NCBI RefSeq assembly: GCF_014873535.1
Contig: NZ_JADBEF010000001.1
Span: 4,898,001-4,962,000 of the forward strand
Direction of reading: 5' to 3'
DNA length: 64,000 nt
Source of the DNA: Nonomuraea africana
Lineage (GTDB): Bacteria; Actinomycetota; Actinomycetes; Streptosporangiales; Streptosporangiaceae
Positions 25,676-34,208 of the stretch are shown here, piece by piece (within the stretch, counting starts at the first letter, position 1; the number at the start of each line of letters is the position of its first letter). The notes beneath the pieces are model-generated. The model was not told where the DNA came from, made no database searches, and saw only the letters and a program-made list of their open reading frames with translations. The translations under genes were made by a program, and so were the position numbers.

Positions 25676-26001
25676 CCAAGGGTTACGAGAACATCACGCC
25701 GGCCTACGCCGAAACGCCGGCCACCGCGGACCAGGCGCTGGTGATCGCCCGGCAGGCACACCACCCACCAGGCCCTCCCACAGGGCGTGCCGTCCCAGCG
25801 GTTGTCCGGAGGCTTCGCGGCTGCTTAGCTGGATATGAGCAGCTTGCGGCCACGCTCTCGGGGGGCGACAGCTGCCGCCCCTCGGCCGCGCCCTGCGAGA
25901 CCGCTGCCTCGCAGCACGACCGGCCCGGATCGGCCTCCTTCCCGTGGAGGCTGCGAGGTGGGCGGTTCCGCGCGCAGCCGTGCAGCAGGGGCACGTCCGC
26001 T
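25676..26001. other. Intergenic, no gene seen
   Basis: About 325 bases between the CHAP terminator and the end of the AhpD-like gene. ORFs here are short, lack ribosome sites and show no family motif on either strand. Confidence 0.5.
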
Positions 26002-27015
26002 CTAGGCGCGAGCAGCGGTGATGTCGGCTTCGATGTGAGTCACAGCCATCATGGCGCCGTAGGCGAACAGGAAGACGGTGCAGTGGTCGCTGAGGCGGCG
26101 GTCCGTGGCGCGCCAGGAGGAGACCTGGTCGTCGGTGATGGCCTCCGGCGCGAGGCCGGCCAGGATCGCCAGCCTCGCCCCCAACCGCTCCTCGTCGGAG
26201 GAGAGCGTGGACAGCGGCTTGTCCAGCCAGTCACCGACGGGCAGGCGGCGGCCGCGGTGGGTGGCGACCACGTCAGCGACGACGGCCGCGGCGGCGGGTG
26301 TGAGGAGGCCTGCTCCCTGGGCCGCGGTGGCTGCCAGGGTGGCATACGCCTGTCCGATCGGCAGATCGGCCGCCCACGCCGGGGGCTCTCCGGTGGGGAG
26401 GTCGTTCAGCAGGGACAAGGTGGTTCCCGGGCGCAGCTCCTGGTCGAGCTCGCGCAGGACCGGGGCGCCCTCGAACGGGGGCTCGTCGGCGGGATCCATG
26501 CTGCCAGGCGTCAGCCCGGCAGGGAGCATGGCGGCCGCCACCCGGTCGACGAAGTGCGTGAACAGCACCGTGCCGAGGTATTCGGCGGCCACCGGATCGG
26601 AGAACGGCGCCTCGACAGGTTCGACGCCTTGGACGCCGGTGGATGCCGCCCAGCGCAGCAGGCCCTCGAGCCTCGCGTCGGTGAGGGAGTCGCCGCGTTC
26701 GACGGCGTCCGCGAGCTCCGGCCTGCCGAGGAGCCGCAGCACCGACAGGAACGCCTGGATGTCGTACTCCAGCCCGTTGGCCTGCGCCGCCCCCAAGGCC
26801 ACCAGTGCCTTGTCCAGCGCAGGGGTCGCGCCGGCGAGTTGCGCTTCGCGCATCAGCGACCAGCCGGCCGCCATGAGCTCCGGAGAGGGCGACATCATCA
26901 TCACCGCAGGCCCGATGCTGCTGAACTCGGCATTGACCTGCGCATACACCTCGGCCAGCACGCCTCGGGCGCGCTGCGGGGAGACGGGGGTGACGTGACG
27001 GATGATTGACGACAT
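26002..27015 (-). CDS. AhpD/CMD-like protein lacking the redox cysteines
   Basis: 337-residue, almost all-helical protein that resembles the carboxymuconolactone-decarboxylase/AhpD-like proteins of actinobacteria: VYAQVNAEFSSIGPAVMMMS, SLMREAQLAG, then ALDKALVALGAAQANGLEYD where active members carry a CxxC. No CxxC exists; the only Cys is in SDHCTVFLF. Two repeats of the fold seem present (second half around ALRADF-less WLDKPLSTLSSDEERLG). ATG 27015 has AAGGG nine bases upstream. If the assignment is right it cannot be a peroxidase by the usual chemistry. Single gene. Confidence 0.6.
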   Translation of the reverse strand: MSSIIRHVTPVSPQRARGVLAEVYAQVNAEFSSIGPAVMMMSPSPELMAAGWSLMREAQLAGATPALDKALVALGAAQANGLEYDIQAFLSVLRLLGRPELADAVERGDSLTDARLEGLLRWAASTGVQGVEPVEAPFSDPVAAEYLGTVLFTHFVDRVAAAMLPAGLTPGSMDPADEPPFEGAPVLRELDQELRPGTTLSLLNDLPTGEPPAWAADLPIGQAYATLAATAAQGAGLLTPAAAAVVADVVATHRGRRLPVGDWLDKPLSTLSSDEERLGARLAILAGLAPEAITDDQVSSWRATDRRLSDHCTVFLFAYGAMMAVTHIEADITAARA

Positions 27016-27155
27016 TGACCATGCCCTTCGAGGTCGTGCGATGCGGAGTTCCGATCATCGCCGCCGGTCCATGGCATGTCGTCGTACCGTCGATGACACT
27101 GCGCGCTACTTCCGTGAGGGGGTCGGCTCGCACCTCTACGACAGACGAAGTACGT

Positions 27156-27197
27156 GGTGGCGGTGGCGGCGCCGATCCCGGTGCCGCCACCGCCACC
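27156..27197. terminator. 15-bp hairpin after the Ig-repeat gene
   Basis: GGTGGCGGTGGCGGC (27156-27170) and GCCGCCACCGCCACC (27183-27197) are perfectly complementary, with a 12-base loop, 20 bases beyond the stop of the minus-strand Ig-repeat gene. Confidence 0.75.
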
Positions 27198-27218
27198 TCA
27201 CGATCCCAACCGGATCAG

Positions 27219-29309
27219 TCAGCCGCAGGTGACGCTGTACGAGACGGGTTCGGAAACCGCCGTGTTGGGCGTGACGACCTGGAGGTAGCCGGTCACCCTT
27301 CCTCCGGTGGACGCGATCGCGCGCCAGTCCTTCCACTCCACGGTCCTGGTGAGCGGGCCGCCCTCGGGGAAGGTGATCTGCTGGGTCGGGCTGCTGGTGT
27401 TGTTGTCGAAGCGCCAGGCGTACTCGACCGGCACCGAGGTCGGCGCGGACACCGTGATCGTCGCGGTGGCCTTCAGGTCGACGGGGCAGGCGCCGGTGTG
27501 GCTGGACGGCGTGATGGCCGGGTTCGTCACCGACACCACCTTCCCGGCAGTGTTCGGCGTGGGCGGTTTCCCGTTGCAGGTCAGGGAGTACTCGCCTGGC
27601 TCACCCTGAACCTTGGCGGGGCCGGTGACGTCCAGCCACACCTTGGCCGCGTGACTCCTGGAGGTCCTCCAGGTGTGTGTGGCACGCCGCGTTCCCGGCT
27701 CGGTGAACTGGAGCTTCTCCTCCTGCCAGAAACCGCCGTCGTCCCAGCGCCACCGGTAGGTCACGGTCAGCGGGTAGGTCAGGCCCTTGGTGGCGGTGAC
27801 CATCGCCGCGGCGGTGAGCTGGTAGGGGTTGGCCGTCGTGCAGGCGCCCGGCTCGCCGCTCCACGTGGTGACGGCCGCCTTGGACACGGTGACCTGGCCG
27901 GGCTCGTCGGCCCTGCAGGTGACCGACCAGGTGATCGGCGCCGACTCCTTCCAGTGGCCGTAGTCGTCGCCGGTGGCGACGCCGAGGGCGGTCGATCCCG
28001 TTGTCGTGCCGTTCTCGACCCAGTCCCTGGTGTAGGTCCTGCTCCCCGAAATCCTCTCGGAGGTGACGCTCGTGCCGGGGTACCTCCAGTAGTGCCAGAC
28101 CAGCACGGGCCCGCCCGTCACCGTGATCGTCGCCGTGGTCCGCACCGTCACGGGGCAGGCCCCGGTGTACGGCTGGGCGGGCGAGGCCACCCTGGTCTCG
28201 GAGAAGCTGATGTCGACACACGCGATCGTGAACTTCACCGGCTGGGTTCGCGCGTGGCCCGGCGAGGTGACCTCGACCCAGGCCGATCCGCCGCTCGTCC
28301 TGGCCGGGTCGGCGACCGGCCAGGTGAGGGTGAGATCCCTGGTGAGGTCATTGCCGGTGATCTCGATCGCCCCCGGGACCGTGGTCCCGTCGCTGCGGGT
28401 CCACCGGTAGGTGACCTTCGCCGGCTTCGACACCTCGAGGGTGGCGTGGAAGGTGAACTGCAGTGGCCTGGTGCAGGAGCCCTGGTAGCCGGCCGGGGTC
28501 ACCCACGGGTTCGTCACCTTCGCGACGACCGGCGGCGGGGTCGGGTCGGCCGCGCAGGTGACGCGGTACGGGGCCCTGTTCGAGGTGCTCAGGACCCTGC
28601 CGTCCGGGCTCAGGATCTCGATCCAGCGGGTACCCGACTGGCTGGTCAGGTAGGCACGGCCGGAGGTGACCGTACGGGTGGCGGAGCCGGAGAACCAGAG
28701 CCGCTCGATGCCGAGCGCGCCGCCGTCGCTGTCCACCCAGCGGTAGGAGACGGCCGCGGGCACCCGGGAGACCTTGATCGTGCCGGTGAAGCGCAGCGTC
28801 CCGCCTCCGGCCGGGCACGTGCCGGAGTAGCCGTCGCCGGTCACCTCGGCCGACGCCGTGGGAGCCGGTCGCGCCTGTCCGGGCACCTCGGAGAGGCTGC
28901 CGTCGCGCGGGGCCGCTTCACAGGAGACCGAGAAGTGGGCGCGCTTGGAGAGCAGCTTCTTCGGGCTGAGCACCTGTACGGCCTGCCACCCCCGGGTGCT
29001 GCCGGAGAAGGAGCGCCGTTCCCGCAGCGTGACCCTCGCTCCCGCCCGGACGCTCTTCACGACGCTCTTGCTGCCGTCGCTGCGGATCCAGCGGTACGTC
29101 AGCCGGGCGGCCCCCTTGACCGTGACGGTCGCGGAGAACACCGTCGAGGCCGGGCACTGCCCGCCGTTGCGGACCGGGGAGGCCTTGACCGCGGCGATCC
29201 GGACAGTGGGGGCTGCCGCCGCGTTCGCGGGAGCGGCGAACACACCCGTCGACAGGCAGAGAGCGGCGGCGGCCGCCAGGGCGCGCCGCCACCATAGGTT
29301 CTTCCTCAC
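27219..29309 (-). CDS. Secreted protein with six disulfide-bonded Ig-like repeats
   Basis: 696 residues. Signal peptide 1-30 (AAAAALCLSTGVFAAPANA). The rest is six consecutive units of about 100-115 residues. Each starts with a GxCP-type cysteine, has an alternating TATITV-type strand, a YRW-x-R/D-SDG strand and closes with FSVSC, YRVTC, FTIAC, WSVTC, YSLTC or YSVTC. Two cysteines per unit predict one intradomain disulfide. No enzyme motif, LPxTG or TM anchor, so it is released. GTG 29309 has GGAG five bases upstream. Perhaps a matrix or adhesion protein; the PknB-like kinase at 46364 ends in a similar single domain. Confidence 0.85.
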   Translation of the reverse strand: MRKNLWWRRALAAAAALCLSTGVFAAPANAAAAPTVRIAAVKASPVRNGGQCPASTVFSATVTVKGAARLTYRWIRSDGSKSVVKSVRAGARVTLRERRSFSGSTRGWQAVQVLSPKKLLSKRAHFSVSCEAAPRDGSLSEVPGQARPAPTASAEVTGDGYSGTCPAGGGTLRFTGTIKVSRVPAAVSYRWVDSDGGALGIERLWFSGSATRTVTSGRAYLTSQSGTRWIEILSPDGRVLSTSNRAPYRVTCAADPTPPPVVAKVTNPWVTPAGYQGSCTRPLQFTFHATLEVSKPAKVTYRWTRSDGTTVPGAIEITGNDLTRDLTLTWPVADPARTSGGSAWVEVTSPGHARTQPVKFTIACVDISFSETRVASPAQPYTGACPVTVRTTATITVTGGPVLVWHYWRYPGTSVTSERISGSRTYTRDWVENGTTTGSTALGVATGDDYGHWKESAPITWSVTCRADEPGQVTVSKAAVTTWSGEPGACTTANPYQLTAAAMVTATKGLTYPLTVTYRWRWDDGGFWQEEKLQFTEPGTRRATHTWRTSRSHAAKVWLDVTGPAKVQGEPGEYSLTCNGKPPTPNTAGKVVSVTNPAITPSSHTGACPVDLKATATITVSAPTSVPVEYAWRFDNNTSSPTQQITFPEGGPLTRTVEWKDWRAIASTGGRVTGYLQVVTPNTAVSEPVSYSVTCG

Positions 29310-29416
29310 GAAAACTCCATGTTCTAGCGATATAGCCGCACAGTCTGATCAACGCGACTTGCGGGCGAGTGGGAAGCGACTGCAATCGTCACCGCACGCC
29401 GTCCGCGCGCCCGGGA

Positions 29417-30115
29417 TCACGCCGCGGCGCGCTCGCGCTGGAACGTGCGCACGCCGGCGACCGCGAGCGGGAGGAACAGCATGCTGAACACGCCGCCCAC
29501 CACGTACGTCAGGTGGATCGGGATGAACATCATCGCGACGAAGGCGCCGAGGTAGACGGCGGTCAGCCACCAGCCGACCACACCGGCGCGGGCGAGCCCG
29601 GCACACAGCGCGAGCAGGCCCAGGAAGGCGAACATCTCGGTGCCGCTCCACAGGGGCATGAACGCCGACCCGTCCACGGTGTCCGAGATCCGTATCGCGA
29701 CGTCACTCGGCAGCTGCTGCCCGACGACCATCCGCCACCAGTCGTCGCGGACGGCGCCGGAGACGTTCAGCAGCCCGAGTGCGGCGGCCAGCGCCCCGAA
29801 CAGGGTCAGCCACCGGCCCTTTCGGCCGCGGACGAGCCCGGGCACGACCATCGCGCCCAGTGCGCCGGCGATCAGGCCGTAGTGCAGCAGGATCGCCGAC
29901 AGCTCCGTCAGAAAACTGTCGCGGGCCAGCGAGGTGACGTAGTCCAGCGTCGAGTCGGAGTCCTGCGGCGGGCAGGTCATCATGCCGGCGAACATGAGCA
30001 GGGGGCCGGCGATCAGGGCGGCGCCGCCGGCGCGGCGCAGGAATCGGCTCGCTCTGTCGGCGGGCTCGGGGAGCACGTCGGTGGTGGCCGTCACGGGGTG
30101 GGCAGGGGCGGTCAT
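29417..30115 (-). CDS. Six-TM membrane protein (DUF4386-like)
   Basis: 232 residues with about six hydrophobic helices (AALIAGPLLMFAGMM, ILLHYGLIAGALGAMVV, LFGALAAALGLLNV, FAFLGLLALCAGLA, WWLTAVYLGAFVAMMF, VGGVFSMLFLPLAVAGV). A conserved-looking DWWRMVVGQQLPSDVA loop lies mid-protein. Topology and loop pattern suggest DUF4386-type integral membrane proteins; that is tentative. ATG 30115 follows GGAGG. Divergent from the histidine kinase at 30324, which may control it. Confidence 0.65.
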   Translation of the reverse strand: MTAPAHPVTATTDVLPEPADRASRFLRRAGGAALIAGPLLMFAGMMTCPPQDSDSTLDYVTSLARDSFLTELSAILLHYGLIAGALGAMVVPGLVRGRKGRWLTLFGALAAALGLLNVSGAVRDDWWRMVVGQQLPSDVAIRISDTVDGSAFMPLWSGTEMFAFLGLLALCAGLARAGVVGWWLTAVYLGAFVAMMFIPIHLTYVVGGVFSMLFLPLAVAGVRTFQRERAAA

Positions 30116-30323
30116 GGCGTTCCTCCGGGGGTCGCATGTCGTTGGCGAAAGAACTCTCTCGCCGGGACGGCAGGCGGCGCGTCAGCCGTTGCGTACCGTG
30201 ATGGCTCCACGCTTCGATGGACCGGCACTCCCGCGGGTCCGCCGTTCGAGGGATGTGGCACGCGACGGCGGTCCGCCATCCGGCGGACCCGGCAGGCACC
30301 GGGCCTCATTACCATCGGTAGCC

Positions 30324-31484
30324 ATGACGATGACCCGGCTGAGGGACGCCCGCCTCGTTCCGCTGGTGTTCGGGCCACTGATCGGCATCCTGTCCGTCGT
30401 GGAGACGAGCCTCGACGACTTCTTCGGCGCCGGCGCCGCGGCCACCTCGATCTCGGGAATCGTCCTGGGTGTCGGTCTCGTGGTCTCCACCTGGTATCCG
30501 CTCGTCGGCGCGGTCATCGCGGCCGCCTGCTTCCCGGTCGGCGTGGTGGCGTTCGACGCGCCGGGCGCCGGCGGCGCGGCGATGATCGGCCTCATCGGGG
30601 CGATCGCCTGGGCCGGATGGCGGGAGCCGCCGCGGCGTTCGGCCATCGCGCTGTGCGTCGCGGCCGCGTCCTTCGCCGGCACGTCGGTCGTCGCTGGCGA
30701 GTCGTTGTGGGAGCTGTTCTTCGTGCCGGCCATCCTGCTGCCAGGCTGGTACATGGGGCTGCTCGCGCGGCGCAGCGGCGAACGGGCGGTGAAGCTGGCC
30801 GAACTGGCGGCGGCGCTCGACGCCGAGCGGGAGGCGAACGCCCAGGCCGCGGTCGCGCAGGAGCGCACGCGCATCGCACGGGAAGTGCACGACGCCGTCG
30901 CGCACTCGGTCAGCGTGATGACCCTGCAGCTGGGCGGCTTGCGCAGGCTGCTGGCCGATCGCCCCGCCGAGCAGGAGATCGCGGTCGGGCTGGAGCGGCT
31001 CGGCCGCCAGACGGTCGAGGAGATGCGCGGGCTGATCGGCATCCTGCGCGAGCGGGTCGACGGCGAACGGCCGACGCCGGTCCCGTCGCTGGCCCGGGTC
31101 GACGAGCTCATCTCCGACGTCCGCGCCGCCGGTCTGGTAGTGCACCTGGACTCCCCTGCCGACCTGCCGCGACTGCCGCCGGTACTGGACCTCACCGCCT
31201 ACCGCGTGCTGCAGGAAGCGCTGACGAACGTGCTGCGGCACGCCGGTGCGGCCCCGACCGCGGTCGCCATCGGATACACCGAGCAGGCGCTGACCCTGGA
31301 GGTGCGCAACGAACCCGGACGGGTGGCGCGCGAATCCACCGCGGTGCCCGGGAAGCGCGGCGGCCACGGACTGATCGGCATGCGCGAACGGCTGGCGATG
31401 GTCCACGGCAGCCTGCACGCCGCCCCCGAACCGGACGGCGGTTTCGCGGTCCGTGCCCGATTCCCGCTCCCCCGAACACGGTAG
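30324..31484 (+). CDS. NarL-system sensor histidine kinase (HisKA_3)
   Basis: 386 residues. Four to five N-terminal membrane helices, then a cytoplasmic coiled helix, the H-box QERTRIAREVHDAVAHSVSV (HisKA_3 type) and an ATPase domain with LTNVLRHAG (N box) and GHGLIGMRERL (G box). Typical actinobacterial partner of LuxR-type regulators. ATG 30324 may be leaderless: TACCAT lies eight bases upstream. The response regulator follows ten bases after its stop. Confidence 0.93.
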   Translation: MTMTRLRDARLVPLVFGPLIGILSVVETSLDDFFGAGAAATSISGIVLGVGLVVSTWYPLVGAVIAAACFPVGVVAFDAPGAGGAAMIGLIGAIAWAGWREPPRRSAIALCVAAASFAGTSVVAGESLWELFFVPAILLPGWYMGLLARRSGERAVKLAELAAALDAEREANAQAAVAQERTRIAREVHDAVAHSVSVMTLQLGGLRRLLADRPAEQEIAVGLERLGRQTVEEMRGLIGILRERVDGERPTPVPSLARVDELISDVRAAGLVVHLDSPADLPRLPPVLDLTAYRVLQEALTNVLRHAGAAPTAVAIGYTEQALTLEVRNEPGRVARESTAVPGKRGGHGLIGMRERLAMVHGSLHAAPEPDGGFAVRARFPLPRTR

Positions 31485-31494
31485 GAACAACGAC

Positions 31495-32178
31495 ATGACG
31501 ATCTCGGTGGCGCTCGTCGACGACGAGGCGATGATCCGGGTGGGCCTGCGGATGGTGCTCAGCGGCGAGCCCGACATCGAGGTCGTCGGCGAGGCGTCCG
31601 ACGGCGTCGAGGCTCTCGGCCTCGTCGCGCGTACCCGGCCCGACGTCGTGCTGATCGACGTACGCATGCCGCGCATGGACGGCTTGGAAGCCTCGCGGCA
31701 GCTCGTACGCGAGCACCCGGAGAGCAAGGTCATCGTGCTGACCACGTTCGACGAGGACGAGCACGTCGCGGCCGCGCTACGCGCCGGAGTCAGCGGCTTC
31801 CTGCTGAAGGTGGCCCCGCCGGAGCATCTGGTCGAGGCGGTGCGCACGGTCGCGGCCGGCGGCGGTCTGCTGGACCCGGCGGTCACCCTGCGGGTGATCG
31901 CGGCTTTCGCCGGACAGCCGGATCCGGCCCGTGTGACGAGCGGGGCGGCCGAGCTGGAGTCGCTCACCAGCAGGGAGACCGACGTGCTGAAGCTACTGGC
32001 GCAGGGCCTGACGAACACCCAGATCGCCGCCCGGCTCTACCTGGGCGAGGCGACCGTCAAAACGCACCTGTCCAGGATCCTGATGAAGCTGAACGTGACC
32101 ACCCGCGTCCAGGCGGTCGTCTTCGCCTACGAGAGCGGACTCGTCCGCCCCGGAGCAGGGCTCCAGGGCGGAGAGTGA
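31495..32178 (+). CDS. NarL/FixJ-family response regulator
   Basis: 227 residues. Receiver domain with acidic pair DDEAMIR, phosphoacceptor Asp in VVLIDVRMPRMDG and Lys in GFLLKVAPP. The C-terminal LuxR HTH is LTSRETDVLKLLAQGLTN then ATVKTHLSRILMKLNV. ATG 31495 with AGGAA six bases upstream, downstream of its kinase. Probably regulates the adjacent membrane protein or itself. The gene's 3' end overlaps the end of the convergent RidA frame by about 50 bases. Confidence 0.95.
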   Translation: MTISVALVDDEAMIRVGLRMVLSGEPDIEVVGEASDGVEALGLVARTRPDVVLIDVRMPRMDGLEASRQLVREHPESKVIVLTTFDEDEHVAAALRAGVSGFLLKVAPPEHLVEAVRTVAAGGGLLDPAVTLRVIAAFAGQPDPARVTSGAAELESLTSRETDVLKLLAQGLTNTQIAARLYLGEATVKTHLSRILMKLNVTTRVQAVVFAYESGLVRPGAGLQGGE

Positions 32179-32684
32179 TCGTCGAGGAGGCCGTGTGCAG
32201 TGGATCCCAGACCCGAGCAGGAAGGCTGAGGGCAGCAAGAAATCGTCTTTCTGGCACATGGCGTCCGTCGGTCACGGGCCCCGGTGATGACAGCGGTGGC
32301 TTCGACCTCCACCAGCTGGTGGTTGTAGCCCAGTACCGCCACTCCGAGCAGAGTGCTGGGCACGTCATGCTCGCCCATGTACTCCCGGTAGACCTCCCAC
32401 GCCGTCACCAGGTCGTCCTGCCGGGACGAAGCCACATAGACCGTCGTCTTGGTGACGTCGGTCAGCGAGGCGCCGGCCCCTTCCAGCGCGGTCACGAGAT
32501 TGCGCATCACCTGCTGGGTCTGTCCCGCGTAATCGCCGACCGCGACGGTCTCGCCGTTGAGATCGAGCGGGCAGGCGCCCGCCACCCAGACAGAGCGCAC
32601 GGGCGCGTCGGCGACCGCGGCGTAGGCGTAGTCCACCTTCGGCGTAAGCCGGTCGTTGCGGATCAATCTCACACCTGTGCTCAT
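32127..32684 (-). CDS. RidA-family enamine/imine deaminase with odd C-terminal extension
   Basis: 185 residues. The first about 132 match RidA/YjgF proteins, which hydrolyse reactive enamines or imines: IRNDRLTP, VWVAGACPLDLNGETVAVGD, QTQQVMRNLVTALEGAGASL and the end VEVEATAVITGARD. The remaining about 50 residues (rich in Ser, Pro, Cys) look like read-through into non-coding sequence and overlap the convergent regulator gene, so the natural stop may have been lost. ATG 32684 has AGGAG seven bases upstream. Second gene of the MarR-controlled pair. Confidence 0.85.
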   Translation of the reverse strand: MSTGVRLIRNDRLTPKVDYAYAAVADAPVRSVWVAGACPLDLNGETVAVGDYAGQTQQVMRNLVTALEGAGASLTDVTKTTVYVASSRQDDLVTAWEVYREYMGEHDVPSTLLGVAVLGYNHQLVEVEATAVITGARDRRTPCARKTISCCPQPSCSGLGSTAHGLLDDHSPPWSPAPGRTSPLS

Positions 32685-32706
32685 GGCATGCTCCTCTATC
32701 GGAAAT

Positions 32707-33312
32707 TCAGTCGGGCCAGCTCGGAGAGCGGCCCAGGATGGCGACGATCTCATCCAGACGTGATCCACCCGTCCACGCGACCTCTGGCGCGAAGGCCGCT
32801 CCGGGCGCGAGCCGAACCTTTCCGCCGGGTACGGCTTTCGCCACGCCGAGAGCGGCCTCCAGCAGTTCCGGCTCGAACTCGACCTCGACGCCCAAGGTCT
32901 TGGCGAGGTCCCACGAATGGACCACGTAGTCGATGAAGTGAAAACTGATCGCCTGCTCTGCGGGGAAGGCGTGCCCGCCGCCGAACTCGGGCAGCGGGAA
33001 CAGGCGATCGAGGACGCCGTCCGCGGCGAAGGCCGCCAGGACGTGCTCGGCCGAGGCCCGATAGGTCCCGACGGGGTCGTCTTCGAGCGACCGCAGCTTC
33101 CACCAGGCCAGATCGCCCTCGCCTCTGGAAGCCGCGGCGAAGCCGACATGCTGGGTGGTCATGTGCGCGAGCAGGCCGTACAAGGTCCATCCGACGCAGG
33201 GCGTCTGGCGGGACAGGTCCGCCGTTCGCGCGCGAGCCGCCAACTCGATGCTGGTGCGTACGGCCTGCGCGTCGAGTGCGACATAGTCAGGCGTAGCCCT
33301 GTCCGTATGCAT
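32707..33312 (-). CDS. TIGR03086-like DinB-superfamily metal-binding protein
   Basis: 201-residue four-helix-bundle protein of the mycothiol-dependent maleylpyruvate isomerase-like/TIGR03086 group: TPCVGWTLYGLLAHMTTQHV near residue 40, ISFHFIDYVVHSWDLAKTLG near 125. The spaced histidines would bind a divalent metal. ATG 33312 is probably leaderless: the -10 GATTAT ends six bases before it. In operon with RidA; divergent from MarR. Confidence 0.88.
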   Translation of the reverse strand: MHTDRATPDYVALDAQAVRTSIELAARARTADLSRQTPCVGWTLYGLLAHMTTQHVGFAAASRGEGDLAWWKLRSLEDDPVGTYRASAEHVLAAFAADGVLDRLFPLPEFGGGHAFPAEQAISFHFIDYVVHSWDLAKTLGVEVEFEPELLEAALGVAKAVPGGKVRLAPGAAFAPEVAWTGGSRLDEIVAILGRSPSWPD

Positions 33313-33314
33313 TC

Positions 33315-33347
33315 GCACATAATCTACATGTGCTTATTATTTGTCAA
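33315..33347 (-). promoter_or_regulatory. Promoter with MarR-operator-like inverted repeat
   Basis: On the minus strand TTGACA (33342-33347), 17-base spacer, GATTAT (33319-33324). The inverted repeat GCACAT-N7-ATGTGC (33315-33333) overlaps the -10 and the spacer, the right place for repression by the divergent MarR protein. The first ATG is six bases after the -10. Confidence 0.75.
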
Positions 33348-33364
33348 CGCGTTACCTTGGACCC

Positions 33365-33805
33365 GTGACAGACCGCCGCGACCTCGCCGCGATGCTGCAC
33401 CCTCTGGTGCAGTCCCTCGTCGCCGCAGAGCTGCCCGTGCTCGCCGCGCACGGGATCTCCATGTGGGGCTACGCCGTCCTCGGCGCCCTGGACGACAGTT
33501 CGGTCCGCACCCAGACCGCCCTCGCGGAGGCGATCGGCGCCGACAAGACTCGCATCATCAGCACGCTCGACAAGCTCCAGCACGCGGGGCTGATCTCCCG
33601 CGAGCCGGATCCCAGCGACCGCCGCGCGCGGATCCTGACGATCACCGACGAGGGCCGCAAGGTCCGCAGATCGGTACGCGCTGTCATCCAGGCCAACGAG
33701 GCTCGGGTACTCGCCCGCCTGCCCTTGGGCGACCGTCAAGGCTTCCTGCGCGCCGTACAGACGCTGTCGGAGCTGTCGCGCGAGGACATCGTCGGCCCGA
33801 CGTAG
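33365..33805 (+). CDS. MarR-family transcriptional regulator
   Basis: 146 residues. Winged helix with TQTALAEAIGADKTRIISTL and the wing REPDPSDRRARILTIT, flanked by dimerisation helices. Start GTG 33365 could be leaderless (TACCTT six bases before); an upstream TTG at 33341 is the longer alternative. Likely repressor of the DinB-RidA pair and of itself. Confidence 0.92.
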   Translation: MTDRRDLAAMLHPLVQSLVAAELPVLAAHGISMWGYAVLGALDDSSVRTQTALAEAIGADKTRIISTLDKLQHAGLISREPDPSDRRARILTITDEGRKVRRSVRAVIQANEARVLARLPLGDRQGFLRAVQTLSELSREDIVGPT

Positions 33806-33852
33806 CACCCTGGGACCGTGTCGGCGTAAGTCTCCGGTTCAGCGGGGAGCCC

Positions 33853-34035
33853 TCAGGGACGGTCCGCCCGCGGGCTCAGGTGTGCGCACAGGTACCGGCG
33901 GGACAGGATCAGGCCGAGGGCGGTCAGGAGGATCCCGAAGTAGACCGGTGCCAGATGCCAGAAGTCGGTGTAGCCGATCGCCCAGCGCACCAGGACGGGA
34001 GGCAGGTCGCCGGCGATCGCGGCCGGCGTCTCCAT
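33853..34035 (-). CDS. Small single-TM protein
   Basis: 60 residues: a short polar start, one hydrophobic helix (HLAPVYFGILLTALGLIL) and a basic tail (SRRYLCAH). ATG 34035 has GAGG five bases upstream; an ATG at 34113 is longer but has none. No family recognised. It could also be the end of a decayed gene. Confidence 0.4.
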   Translation of the reverse strand: METPAAIAGDLPPVLVRWAIGYTDFWHLAPVYFGILLTALGLILSRRYLCAHLSPRADRP

Positions 34036-34208
34036 GGCCGCCTCGGCTACGGCTCTTCCACCTGCGTACGGCAAAAGCGGCCCGGCCGACACCGGTATGC
34101 CATGATCGGCCACCCCGGCTTTACCAGGGGTTCTCTATGCTTTCTGGTACAGCTCGGGGGAACTGATGAGATCTGCAACAGGCTCGCCGCGCCGGATGCT
34201 CTAGCGCG

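Noticed and set aside
25648..25830. Plus-strand ORF after the CHAP gene
   Set aside because: Begins inside the terminator hairpin and has no ribosome site or domain.
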